Of a stretch of DNA of 64,000 nt, positions 26,384-34,886 are shown one piece after another. This stretch comes from Streptomyces lavendofoliae (GTDB lineage: Bacteria > Actinomycetota > Actinomycetes > Streptomycetales > Streptomycetaceae), in NCBI RefSeq assembly GCF_014649735.1, contig NZ_BMTP01000017.1:62001-126000 (forward strand). The letters are read 5' to 3'. The position numbers were made by a program, and so were the translations under genes. Positions within the stretch are counted from its first letter, which is position 1. Every line of letters begins with the position of its first letter. The notes beneath the pieces were generated by a model, which saw only the letters and a list, made by a program, of their open reading frames with translations, did no database searches and was not told the origin of the DNA.

Positions 26384-27430
26384 TCAGGGCGCCGGGTGCC
26401 CGGCGGCCCAGTCGGGGCGGTGCAGGATCTCCAGGACGGCGCAGCCCCAGCTGTAGCCGGCGCCGACGCTGACGAGCACGCAGCGGTCGCCGGGGCGGGC
26501 CTTGCCCGAGACGAGCAGGTGGTCCAGGCCGGCGAACTGGTCGCCCGCGCCGAGGTGGCCGACGGTGCGGCTGAAGTCCCAGGTGGTCCGCTCGGGGTCG
26601 ATGCCGAACGGCTGGTAGAAGATGGACTGGAGGCGCCGCCGTCCGAAGTGGGGCAGGACGACCCATTCGGCGTCGGCCAGTTCCAGCCCCGCGTCGGCGA
26701 GGGCCTCCTTCAGCACGGTCTGCTGGCCGTTGTGGGCGCGGGTGATGGCGTACGACATGCCGACCCGGCCGATGAAGGCGCGCTTGGCCTCCTCGAAGTC
26801 GACCGGGATGCGCTGGCTGAAGGGGGCCGGCCCGAAGGGTTCGTCCCCCCGGTGCAGGGGTTCGAGTTCGGGGTCGGCGTAGGTCGCCAGGGAGACCAGC
26901 CGGGCGAAGCCGCCGCGGCGCGAGAGCACCAGCGCGCTGGCGCCGTCGGCGTACGGGGTGCCCGGGTCGGTCCGCCAGCGGTCGATGCCCGGTTCGCAGA
27001 ACCGGTCGGCGGTGGTCAGCAGGGCGTCGCCGCGTCCGTGGCCGGCGGTGAGGTAGGCGGTGGCGAGGTCCAGGGCGGCGAGGCCGCCGTTGGACATCTG
27101 CCGGATCTCGACGGCCTGGCAGGTGTTGCCGAGCGTCTCGCGCTGGATGTACGAGGCGACCGGCCACAGGTCCTGGCCCTGGTGGTAGGTGTCGGCGTGG
27201 AGCAGCAGGTCGACGTCGCCGCCGCCGCTGCCGGCCCGGTCCAGGGCCGTGCGGGCGGCCGCCGCGCCCATCTCGGCGGCCGACTCGCCGGGCGAGTACG
27301 CCACGGACACCAGGCCGGTCGACGAGGCCACCCGGGGCGGGCAGGCCCCGGAGGCGACGGCGTCGGCGACCGTGACGACGGAGGGGAGCCGCACGGAGGT
27401 CCCCCGTATATAGATGTCTTCCACACGCAC
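26384..27430 (-). CDS. KASIII-like acyltransferase with Ser in place of Cys
   Basis: A 348-residue FabH-fold protein. The nucleophile region reads EIRQMSNGGLAALDLA, with Ser113 where FabH has Cys. His persists in VVLPHFGRRR, and the FabH Asn position reads VGHLGAGDQ. This pattern recalls DpsC-type proteins, which help choose a propionyl starter in anthracycline synthesis, and CerJ-type acyltransferases. It probably handles a non-acetate starter acyl group rather than condensing malonyl. The GTG at 27430 has GGGAG upstream and lies 24 nt after the citramalate synthase gene. Confidence 0.87.
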   Translation of the reverse strand: MRVEDIYIRGTSVRLPSVVTVADAVASGACPPRVASSTGLVSVAYSPGESAAEMGAAAARTALDRAGSGGGDVDLLLHADTYHQGQDLWPVASYIQRETLGNTCQAVEIRQMSNGGLAALDLATAYLTAGHGRGDALLTTADRFCEPGIDRWRTDPGTPYADGASALVLSRRGGFARLVSLATYADPELEPLHRGDEPFGPAPFSQRIPVDFEEAKRAFIGRVGMSYAITRAHNGQQTVLKEALADAGLELADAEWVVLPHFGRRRLQSIFYQPFGIDPERTTWDFSRTVGHLGAGDQFAGLDHLLVSGKARPGDRCVLVSVGAGYSWGCAVLEILHRPDWAAGHPAP

Positions 27431-27454
27431 AGTGGCTCCCGGGAGATCGAGGGC

Positions 27455-29080
27455 TCAGCCCGCCGTGGCCGCCGCGGCCAGGCTGGGTGAACCGTGGGCC
27501 TCGGCGGGCCCGTCGAGCAGGACGTAGTGGACCGCGTCGAGCAGCGCGGCCCAGCTGGCGGTCACCGTGTTCTCGTCCACGCCCACGGTGCCCCACCGCT
27601 GTTCGCCGTCCCGGTAGGAGATCAGCACCCGGGCGGCGGCGCCGCTGCCGACCTGGCCGTTGAGGACGCGCACCTGGTAGTCCACCAGTTCGAGGCGCGT
27701 CAGGGCCGGGAAGTACGGGTCGAGCGCCGAGTGGAGGGCGGTGTCCAGGGCGTTGACGGGGCCGTTGCCATGACCGGTGGCGGTGACGCTCTCGCCGTCG
27801 ACGCGCAGCCGTACGGACGCCTCCGTACGGACTTCGCCGTCGCGGCGCCGCGAGACGCCCACGGCCCACGAGTCGACCTCGAACGGCGGCGCGCCCGGGC
27901 CGCCGGCGAGTTCCTCGCGCAGCAGCAGGACGAAGGAGGCGTCGGCGGACTCGAAGCTGTAGCCGCGGTTCTCCAGTTCCTTGACGCGGGCCGCGGCGCG
28001 CGCGACCTCCTCGGATCCGGCCGCGACGTCGTAGCCCAGTTCGCGGGCCTTCAGTTCGATGGAGGAGCGTCCGCCCATGTCGGAGACGAGGGTGCGCATC
28101 CGGTTGCCGACCCGGGCCGGGTCGGTGTGCTGGTACAGGTCGGGGTCGACGCGCAGGGCGGAGGCGTGCAGGCCCGCCTTGTGGGTGAAGGCGGACAGGC
28201 CCGTGTAGGGGGCCGCGGGGTCGCTCCGTACGCCGGTGAGTTCGGTGATCGCCCGGCCCGTGCGGGACAGGTCCCGCAGCCTCTCGAGCGGGACGACCTC
28301 CCGGCCGCGCTTGAGCACGAGGTTGGCGATGACGGTGAAGAGGTTCGCGTTGCCGCACCGTTCGCCGTAGCCGTGGGCGGTGCCCTGGGCGTGGACGGCG
28401 CCGGCGTCGACCGCCGCCATGGTGTTGGCGACCGCGCAGCCGGTGTCGTCGTGGCAGTGGATGCCGATGGGGGCGCCCGTCATGGCGATGGTGTCGGCCA
28501 CCACCGCCCGTACCTCGTCCGGGAGCGAGCCGCCGTTGGTGTCGCACAGCACGACGGTCTCGGCGCCGGCCTCGGCGGCCGTGCGGACGACCGCCAGGGC
28601 GTACTCGCGGTTGACGTGGTAGCCGTCGAAGTAGTGCTCGGCGTCGAGGAAGACACGGCGCCCGGCGTGCACCAGGTGCCGCACGGTGCTGCCGATCATG
28701 GCGAGGTTCTCCGCCAGGGTGGTGCGCAGGGCGTGCTGCACATGGCCCGTGTGGCTCTTGGCCACAAGGGTCACCACGGGTGTCTCGGCGTCCAGCAGGG
28801 CCCGCACCTGCGCGTCGACGGACACCGGGATGCCGGGCCGGCGGGTGGCGCCGAAGGCGGCCAGGACGGCGTTCTTCAGGTCGAGCTCGCCGCGCGCGCG
28901 GCGGAAGAACTCCGTGTCCTTGGGCACGGCTCCGGGCCAGCCCCCCTCGATGAAGCCCACGCCGAGGGCATCGAGCCGACGCGCGACGGCGAGCTTGTCC
29001 TCCACCGTCAGCACCAGGCCCTCCTGCTGGGTGCCGTCGCGCAGGGTCGTGTCGTAGAGCTGGAAGCTCTGCTCGGCCAT
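27455..29080 (-). CDS. cimA: (R)-citramalate synthase-like enzyme
   Basis: A 541-residue member of the homocitrate/isopropylmalate/citramalate synthase family. The catalytic TIM barrel begins YDTTLRDGTQQEGL. Metal ligands are in GIHCHDDTGCAVANT and QGTAHGYGERCGNANLF. The helper region FTHKAGLHASA and a C-terminal LeuA-regulatory-like domain (from about 390) follow. The length and YDTTLRDGTQ start fit the CimA branch, which makes citramalate from pyruvate and acetyl-CoA on the way to 2-oxobutyrate. In a cluster this suggests a dedicated supply of propionyl or 2-methylbutyryl units. ATG 29080 has GGAGGGG at 5 nt. Confidence 0.9.
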   Translation of the reverse strand: MAEQSFQLYDTTLRDGTQQEGLVLTVEDKLAVARRLDALGVGFIEGGWPGAVPKDTEFFRRARGELDLKNAVLAAFGATRRPGIPVSVDAQVRALLDAETPVVTLVAKSHTGHVQHALRTTLAENLAMIGSTVRHLVHAGRRVFLDAEHYFDGYHVNREYALAVVRTAAEAGAETVVLCDTNGGSLPDEVRAVVADTIAMTGAPIGIHCHDDTGCAVANTMAAVDAGAVHAQGTAHGYGERCGNANLFTVIANLVLKRGREVVPLERLRDLSRTGRAITELTGVRSDPAAPYTGLSAFTHKAGLHASALRVDPDLYQHTDPARVGNRMRTLVSDMGGRSSIELKARELGYDVAAGSEEVARAAARVKELENRGYSFESADASFVLLLREELAGGPGAPPFEVDSWAVGVSRRRDGEVRTEASVRLRVDGESVTATGHGNGPVNALDTALHSALDPYFPALTRLELVDYQVRVLNGQVGSGAAARVLISYRDGEQRWGTVGVDENTVTASWAALLDAVHYVLLDGPAEAHGSPSLAAAATAG

Positions 29081-29199
29081 CGGCCCCTCCCTTGTCCGGT
29101 GTGATGTCCGGCGGTTGCGGCACGCCGGTTGGATTCCCCACGGTCGGGCGACGGGCCGGAGAACGGCTCGAACGGCACTGGACCGGGAAACGGCACGAC

Positions 29200-29246
29200 G
29201 GCGCGGCGGGACCGGACGGCGGGTCGCCGTCCGGTCCCGCCGCGCC
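29200..29246 (-). terminator. Hairpin terminator after DHA2 exporter gene
   Basis: A perfect 21-bp GC stem with a 5-nt loop (arms 29200-29220 and 29226-29246), 18 nt beyond the exporter's stop. The remaining 29081-29199 must hold the promoter of the citramalate synthase operon. Confidence 0.8.
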
Positions 29247-29264
29247 GGAGCGGGGGGTCGAGGG

Positions 29265-31019
29265 TCAGGAGACCGTGGCCTGTCCGGCCTCGGGCGCTCC
29301 CTCGCCCTCGTGGCGCAGCCTGCGCGGGATGGCGAACATCAGCAGGAACACCACCGCGGTGATGCCGATGAACACCCACAGCAGGGTCTGGAAGCTGGCG
29401 GCGAAGGAGGTGCCGGTGGCGTCCTCCTGGTAGCCGGCCAGGACCGAGGTGACCTTCTGGTCCCGCAGCGGTGCCACCGTGCAGCTCTCCGGGACCGTGG
29501 CGAGGTCCTTCTCGCCCGCGCGGTCCACGGAGCAGGTGCGGTAGGCGGCGATGACGGTGTCCGCCTCACCGGGGGTGACCCCGGCGGTGGCGACCAGGTC
29601 CTGGCGCAACTGCGGGATCTGCTGGTCGACGCCGGCGCCGGTGTTGCCGGCGAGGCCGCCGAAGAAGACCACGCTCACCAGGGCGCCGCCGATGGCGAAG
29701 CCCAGCTGGGTGTTGGTGTTGACCAGGCCCGACGCGGAGCCCGCGTCCTTGTGCGGTACCTCGGAGGTCACGATCAGCGGCAGCGGGGTGGCGACCGTGC
29801 CGAAGCCCAGACCGATGAGGAACAGCGGGACGACCAGGTGCCAGGAGGTGACGTCGCTGCCGTACTCGCCGGCCACCCAGATGTACGAGCCGAGGCCCGC
29901 GACCAGGACGACCGCGCCCAGCTGCATCGCCTTGCGGCCGAACTTGGGCACCAGCACCATCACGGACGTGGTGGCGGTGAGGAAGGCGCCGATGCAGAAG
30001 GGCAGGCTGGTGAGACCGGCACGCATCGGGGACCAGCCCTGGCCGATCTGCATGTACAGCGTCCAGCCGATGGTGAACATGCCCATGCCGACGTAGAAGA
30101 TCAGGTTGACGGCGAGGCCGGAGGAGAAGCTGCGGGTGCGGAACAGGCCGAGCTCCACGAGCGGCGAGCCGTCCTTGCGGGACTTGCGGCGCTGCCAGGC
30201 GACGAACCCGAGGAGCACCGGCAGCGAAGCGATCATGGAGGCGTAGCCCCATGCCGGCCAGCCCAGTTCGCGGCCCTGGAGCAGCGGGTAGACCAGCATG
30301 ACCAGACCGCCGGTGGCCAGGACGAGACCCAGCAGGTCGAGCCTGAGGGCCTGCGGCGCCTTGGACTCGGTGATCACCTTGGAGCCGTACAGCAGGCCCA
30401 CGAGACCGATCGGCACGTTGACCAGGAAGATCAGCCGCCAGCTGAGGCCGAAGAGGTCCCACTCGACCATCAGGCCGCCCAGGGCGAGGCCCAGGGTGGC
30501 GGCGAGACCGCCGACCAGGCCGTGCAGGGCGAACGCCGTACCGCGCTCCTTGTCGGAGAACGTCACGTGGATGATCGACAGCACCTGCGGCACCATGATG
30601 CCGGAGAACGCCCCCTGGAGGACGCGGGAGATCACCAGCTGCCAGGGCTCCTGGGCCAGCCCCGCCGTCAGGGAGGTCAGCGTGAAGCCGGCGACGCCGA
30701 TGAGGAACATCCTCTTGCGTCCGAAGATGTCACCCAGCCGTCCGCCCAGGATCAGGGTCAGGGCGAAGGCGAGCTGGTACCCCACCAGGACCCACTGGAT
30801 GGCCGAGTAGCCGGCCGCCAGTTCCTGCTGCATGGAAGGCGCCGCCACGTTGGCGATGGTGCCGTCCAGCAGATCCATGAATGCGGACACGAGCAGGACC
30901 AGCAGGGCGGCCCAGCGCTTCGGGTCGAGCTTCACCGTGTCGGCCGCCGCATCCGCGCCCGTCGTTAACCTCTCCACCTCCGTCTCCACGGACGGTGCCT
31001 GCTCGGACGAAATAGCCAT
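29265..31019 (-). CDS. MFS drug exporter (DHA2, 14 TM), with a TTA codon
   Basis: A 584-residue EmrB/QacA-type antiporter. About 14 transmembrane helices are visible, with the DHA2 motifs FMDLLDGTIANVAAPSM (helix 1), GGRLGDIFGRKRMFLIG (loop 2-3) and RVLQGAFSGIMVPQ. A long extracytoplasmic loop with two Cys precedes the last helix. It is the likely product exporter or self-resistance pump. Leu18 is encoded by TTA (bases 30966-30968), read only by the bldA tRNA, so export would be tied to late development. A short inverted repeat (31033-31050) lies just upstream of the start and could be an operator. Confidence 0.93.
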   Translation of the reverse strand: MAISSEQAPSVETEVERLTTGADAAADTVKLDPKRWAALLVLLVSAFMDLLDGTIANVAAPSMQQELAAGYSAIQWVLVGYQLAFALTLILGGRLGDIFGRKRMFLIGVAGFTLTSLTAGLAQEPWQLVISRVLQGAFSGIMVPQVLSIIHVTFSDKERGTAFALHGLVGGLAATLGLALGGLMVEWDLFGLSWRLIFLVNVPIGLVGLLYGSKVITESKAPQALRLDLLGLVLATGGLVMLVYPLLQGRELGWPAWGYASMIASLPVLLGFVAWQRRKSRKDGSPLVELGLFRTRSFSSGLAVNLIFYVGMGMFTIGWTLYMQIGQGWSPMRAGLTSLPFCIGAFLTATTSVMVLVPKFGRKAMQLGAVVLVAGLGSYIWVAGEYGSDVTSWHLVVPLFLIGLGFGTVATPLPLIVTSEVPHKDAGSASGLVNTNTQLGFAIGGALVSVVFFGGLAGNTGAGVDQQIPQLRQDLVATAGVTPGEADTVIAAYRTCSVDRAGEKDLATVPESCTVAPLRDQKVTSVLAGYQEDATGTSFAASFQTLLWVFIGITAVVFLLMFAIPRRLRHEGEGAPEAGQATVS

Positions 31020-31115
31020 GGTGTACCTCTCTGATACTTGGGGGGGTATCGGTCCCGGGGGGAAACCGGCGGACCGGCCGAAGGCCGTGAGCGTCGATAC
31101 GCAGGATGACGGCGG

Positions 31116-32144
31116 TCAGTGGAGTTCCGCTGGAGTGCGGCTGAAGCGGGGGGCGGGTGCGGCGGGACGGCTGCCGCGCGCCCGGTGGTGGGGGTGCCCG
31201 GCTGCCTCGGTCACCGTCAGCACGGGCGTCACGCACGCCTCGGTGGCCTCGAACCGGCGGGCCCAGGTGTCCCGGTCGTGGCGCAGGAAGCGGTTGGCGA
31301 ACAGCCTGCGCAGGGCGGGCCACTCGGTGGGGTCGTCGCGGTCCGGCACCGCGGCCGGGTCGAGGTCCAGCCCGTGCAGCAGGGCCGCGTAGAAGCGGTC
31401 CTCCAGCGCGCCGACCGCCACGTACCCGCCGTCGGCGCAGGCGTAGCAGGTGTAGAACGGGGCACCGCCGTCGAGGAGGTTGACCCCGCGCTCCTCCCGC
31501 CACGCGTCCGCGCCGGCCATCCCGACGAGCATGCCGAGCAGGGCGTTGGTGCCGTCGACGATCGCCGCGTCCACCACCTGGCCGCGCCCGGACGTCCGCC
31601 GCTCGTACAGCGCGGCCAGCACACCCGCGACGAGGAACATCGCGCCGCCGCCGAAGTCGCCCAACAGGTTCAGCGGCGGGACCGGCGGGCCGCCCGCCTC
31701 GCCGACGGCCGCCAGGGCCCCGGTGAGCGCGAGGTAGTTGATGTCGTGGCCGGGGGTCCGGGCGAGCGGTCCGTCCTGGCCCCAGCCGGTCATCCGGGCG
31801 TAGACCAGACCCGGGTTGCGCGCCAGGCACGCGTCCGGGCCGATCCCGAGCCGCTCCGCCACACCCGGCCGGAAGCCCTCGACGAGCACGTCGGCGCCGG
31901 CCACCAGGTCCAGGAGCGCGGTGGCGCCCGCCGGGTCCTTCAGGTCGAGGGCCGTCGAGCGCCTCCCCCGGTCCAGGACCCGGTGCCACTCGGCGAACGA
32001 CCGGCGGCCGTCCGCGCGGTCCACCCGCAGGACGTCGGCCCCGAGGTCGGCGAACATCATGCAGGCGAACGGCACGGGGCCGATCGCGGCCAGCTCCACG
32101 ACCTTCAGCCCGTGCAGCGGCCCGGTGGCGTCGGGTTGCGTCAT
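31116..32144 (-). CDS. CaiB/BaiF CoA-transferase family (alpha-methylacyl-CoA racemase-like)
   Basis: A 342-residue class III CoA-transferase fold. The start LKVVELAAIGPVPFACMMFADLGADV is characteristic. RMTGWGQDGPLARTPGHDINY carries the His, and LNLLGDFGGGAMFL carries the Asp, used by alpha-methylacyl-CoA racemases. The length favours racemase over the roughly 400-residue transferases. It might epimerise a 2-methyl-branched acyl-CoA, which would fit a branched starter made by the citramalate route; this is inference. GAGGAG precedes ATG 32144. It is divergent from the epoxide hydrolase operon. Confidence 0.86.
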   Translation of the reverse strand: MTQPDATGPLHGLKVVELAAIGPVPFACMMFADLGADVLRVDRADGRRSFAEWHRVLDRGRRSTALDLKDPAGATALLDLVAGADVLVEGFRPGVAERLGIGPDACLARNPGLVYARMTGWGQDGPLARTPGHDINYLALTGALAAVGEAGGPPVPPLNLLGDFGGGAMFLVAGVLAALYERRTSGRGQVVDAAIVDGTNALLGMLVGMAGADAWREERGVNLLDGGAPFYTCYACADGGYVAVGALEDRFYAALLHGLDLDPAAVPDRDDPTEWPALRRLFANRFLRHDRDTWARRFEATEACVTPVLTVTEAAGHPHHRARGSRPAAPAPRFSRTPAELH

Positions 32145-32451
32145 CGAAGGCTCCTCACTCGTCACGGCGACGGCACGGCACCGCGCGGGGCGCGGGACCC
32201 GGGGGCGGTGCCGTCCGCGCGGGGCGGGGCACGGCGCACGGCACGTCACGGCGCGGGGCCCACGGCACGTCACGGCGCACGGTGGGGGCGGTCGCTCGCG
32301 TTCCGCTCGCGTGCCGGTCGGCCCGCCCGTGACCGGGACCGGGCCTCCCCGGTCCGCGCCGCCGGACAGACGGCTGTTCGACCCCGCCTCGAGCGCGGGT
32401 CCCTAGCGTGCGGTGGCACACAGCCTTCGGCAGCACAGGAGGAGCTCACCC
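32145..32451. promoter_or_regulatory. Divergent regulatory region with 18-bp direct repeats
   Basis: This is 307 nt of non-coding sequence between divergent genes. It contains an 18-bp direct repeat (32237-32254 and 32261-32278, 24-bp period) plus shorter CACGGC repeats, which could be regulator sites. Promoters for both the racemase and the epoxide hydrolase operon must lie here. Confidence 0.5.
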
Positions 32452-33588
32452 ATGAGTACCGCGCTCACGCCCTTCAGGGCCGGGATCCCCGACGCGGATC
32501 TCGCCGACCTCAGGGACCGTCTCGCGCGCACCCGGTGGCCGGAGGCGGAGACCGTCGACGACTGGTCGCAGGGCGTGCCGCTCGACTACCTCCGCGACCT
32601 GGCCGCGTACTGGCGCACCTCCTACGACTGGCGGGCGACCGAGGCGCGGCTGAACGCCCTGCCCCAGTTCCGCACCGAGATCGACGGGCTCGGCATCCAC
32701 TTCCTGCACGTGCGCTCCCCGCACCCGGACGCGGTGCCCCTCCTGCTCAGCCACGGCTGGCCCGGTTCGGTGATCGAGTTCCTCGACCTGATCGGCCCGC
32801 TGACCGACCCGGACGACCCGGCGGACGCCTTCCACGTGGTGTGCCCCTCCCTCCCCGGCTACGCGTTCAGCGACAAACCGGCGGCCACCGGCTGGACGGT
32901 GGAGCGCACCGCGGCGGCCTGGGCGGCCCTGATGGCGCGGCTGGGCTACGAGCGGTACGCGGCGCACGGCGTCGACTGGGGCTCCTTCGTCACCGGCGCC
33001 CTGGGCGGCCTGGACGCGGAGCACCTGCTCGGCATCCACCTGGCCATGCCGTTCGCGAAGCCGCCGCAGGAGCAGGTGGCGCTCGACGAGCGGGACCTGG
33101 CGGGCCTCGCGGCGCTCAAGGAGTTCCAGCAGAACGAGGGGGGCTACTCGGCCCTCCAGTCCACCCGGCCGCAGACCCTCGGCTACGCGCTCACCGACTC
33201 CCCGGTCGGCCAGCTGGCCTGGATCGTCGAGAAGTACTGGGCCTGGAGCGACCACGACGGCGATCTGGAGAAGGTCGTGTCCCGCGACCGGCTGCTGGAC
33301 GTGGTGACGCTCGCGTGGCTGGCCGGAACGGCCGCGTCGTCGGCGCGGATCTACTGGGAGAGCCACAACAAGATGGCGCTCGGGCCGGTGGACGTCCCCA
33401 CGGCGTGCTCGGTGTTCCCCAAGGACGCGCGGATGCCCCGCGCCTGGTGCGAGCACCGGTTCACCGACCTCCGCCGGTGGACCGACCACGAGACCGGCGG
33501 CCACTTCCCCGCGCTGGAGCAGCCCGGGCTGCTCGTGGACGAGCTGCGTTCGTTCTTCCGCCCGCTCGCCCGGTCCGGGAGGGCCTGA
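32452..33588 (+). CDS. Epoxide hydrolase with N-terminal EHN domain
   Basis: A 378-residue alpha/beta hydrolase of the microsomal epoxide hydrolase type. The EHN cap covers about residues 1-105 (RLARTRWPEAETVDDWSQG). The oxyanion motif is LLSHGWPGS (about residue 100), the nucleophile is Asp175 in AHGVDWGS, and the catalytic His is in GGHFPALEQP. It opens an epoxide to a diol, or may cyclise an epoxide-bearing polyketide. ATG 32452 has AGGAGG upstream. It heads a three-gene operon with a P450 and an oxidoreductase, so the P450 may make the epoxide. Confidence 0.93.
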   Translation: MSTALTPFRAGIPDADLADLRDRLARTRWPEAETVDDWSQGVPLDYLRDLAAYWRTSYDWRATEARLNALPQFRTEIDGLGIHFLHVRSPHPDAVPLLLSHGWPGSVIEFLDLIGPLTDPDDPADAFHVVCPSLPGYAFSDKPAATGWTVERTAAAWAALMARLGYERYAAHGVDWGSFVTGALGGLDAEHLLGIHLAMPFAKPPQEQVALDERDLAGLAALKEFQQNEGGYSALQSTRPQTLGYALTDSPVGQLAWIVEKYWAWSDHDGDLEKVVSRDRLLDVVTLAWLAGTAASSARIYWESHNKMALGPVDVPTACSVFPKDARMPRAWCEHRFTDLRRWTDHETGGHFPALEQPGLLVDELRSFFRPLARSGRA

Positions 33589-33590
33589 CG

Positions 33591-34886
33591 ATGAGCCTCC
33601 GTACGGCCGGGCGGGCCGAGGACCTCCAGCTGCCCGAGTTCCCCTTCCCCGGATCCAGCCACCTGGGTCCCGCGCCGCTGTTCGCCCGCCTGCGCGCCGA
33701 GCGGCCGGTGGTCCGGGTGGCGTGGCGGGGCGGCGGCCACGCGTGGCTGGTCACCCGCCACGAGGACGTGATCCGGGTGCTGGACGACCCGCGCTTCAGC
33801 CGGGCCGCGTCGTACGCGCCGGACGCCCCGCGGTTCAGCGGGCTGTTCCAGGCGCCGCCCGGCATGATCGTCTCGCTGGACCCGCCGGACCACACCCGGC
33901 TGCGGGCGCTGGCCGAGCAGGCCTTCTCGCCGGACCGCGTCGAGGGGATGCGCCCCCGGGTGCGGGAGGTCGCGGGCCGGCTGCTGGACGAGCTGGAGAG
34001 GTCCGGCCCGGGGCCGGTCGATCTGGTGGCCGGGTTCGCGGCCCCGCTCGCCATGACGGTGATCTGCGAGCTCCTCGGGGTGCCCGAGGCCGACCGGGAC
34101 CGGTTCCACGCCTGGGTACGGCGGTTCGCCGACGTGTCCGCGCCCCCGGAGCAGGCGGCGGAGGGCGGCGAGAAGCTGGGCGCCTACATCGCCGGGCTGG
34201 TGGCGGCGAAGCAGGCGGAGCCCGCCGACGACGTGCTGTCCGCCCTGATCGCCGCGCGCCTCGGGGCCGGTGTGCCCGAGGACGGTACGCCTGACGGCGG
34301 TGCGGCCGACGGCGGTGACCGGCTCGGCTTCGACGAGCTGGTCGGGCTCGGCTTCACCCTGCTGGGCGCCGGGTTCGACTCCTCCGCCGGCCAGATCGGC
34401 AACTTCACCGCCACGCTGCTCGCCCGCCACCCGGACGTGTGGCGACGGCTGGGCGAGCACCCGGAGGACATTCCGGCCGCGGTGGAGGAGCTGCTGCGCA
34501 CGGTGAATCTCAACGGCAACGACACCTCCGGTCTGCCGCGGATCGCCACCGAGGACGTGACGGTCGGCGGGGTGGTGATCCCGGCCGGCGAGGCGGTGTT
34601 CGTGGCCTTCCCGTCCGCCAACCGCGACGCCGCCGTCTTCCCCGACCCCGACCGCACCGACTTCGGGCGGGCCGACAACCCCCACCTCGCGTTCGGCCAC
34701 GGCATTCACCGCTGCCTGGGGGCGCCGCTGGCGCGCCTGGAACTCGCGGTGGCGCTGGAGGAGCTGACCCGCCGCTTCCCCGGCGCGCGGCTCGCGGTCC
34801 CCGAGCACGAACTGATCTGGCGGGCCGGGGACGTGAACCACAACCTGCTCGCCCTTCCCGTCGAACTGCCAAGGAGCACCGCATGA
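33591..34886 (+). CDS. Cytochrome P450
   Basis: A complete 431-residue P450. The I-helix reads LLGAGFDSSAGQIGN; the usual acid-alcohol pair is D/S here. ExxR appears as EELLRTVN, and the haem loop is FGHGIHRCLG. The ATG follows the epoxide hydrolase stop by 2 nt, and its own stop overlaps the next gene (ATGA). Electron supply probably comes from the ferredoxin and reductase at 42431-44013. The reaction is unknown; hydroxylation or epoxidation of the polyketide is likely. A Gly/Asp-rich insertion lies near residue 230. Confidence 0.95.
   Translation: MSLRTAGRAEDLQLPEFPFPGSSHLGPAPLFARLRAERPVVRVAWRGGGHAWLVTRHEDVIRVLDDPRFSRAASYAPDAPRFSGLFQAPPGMIVSLDPPDHTRLRALAEQAFSPDRVEGMRPRVREVAGRLLDELERSGPGPVDLVAGFAAPLAMTVICELLGVPEADRDRFHAWVRRFADVSAPPEQAAEGGEKLGAYIAGLVAAKQAEPADDVLSALIAARLGAGVPEDGTPDGGAADGGDRLGFDELVGLGFTLLGAGFDSSAGQIGNFTATLLARHPDVWRRLGEHPEDIPAAVEELLRTVNLNGNDTSGLPRIATEDVTVGGVVIPAGEAVFVAFPSANRDAAVFPDPDRTDFGRADNPHLAFGHGIHRCLGAPLARLELAVALEELTRRFPGARLAVPEHELIWRAGDVNHNLLALPVELPRSTA

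Noticed and set aside
25500..29141. A 1213-codon minus-strand frame
   Set aside because: It is out of frame with the citramalate synthase, KASIII and aromatase genes, all of which show clear motifs; its residues are typical GC-shadow sequence.
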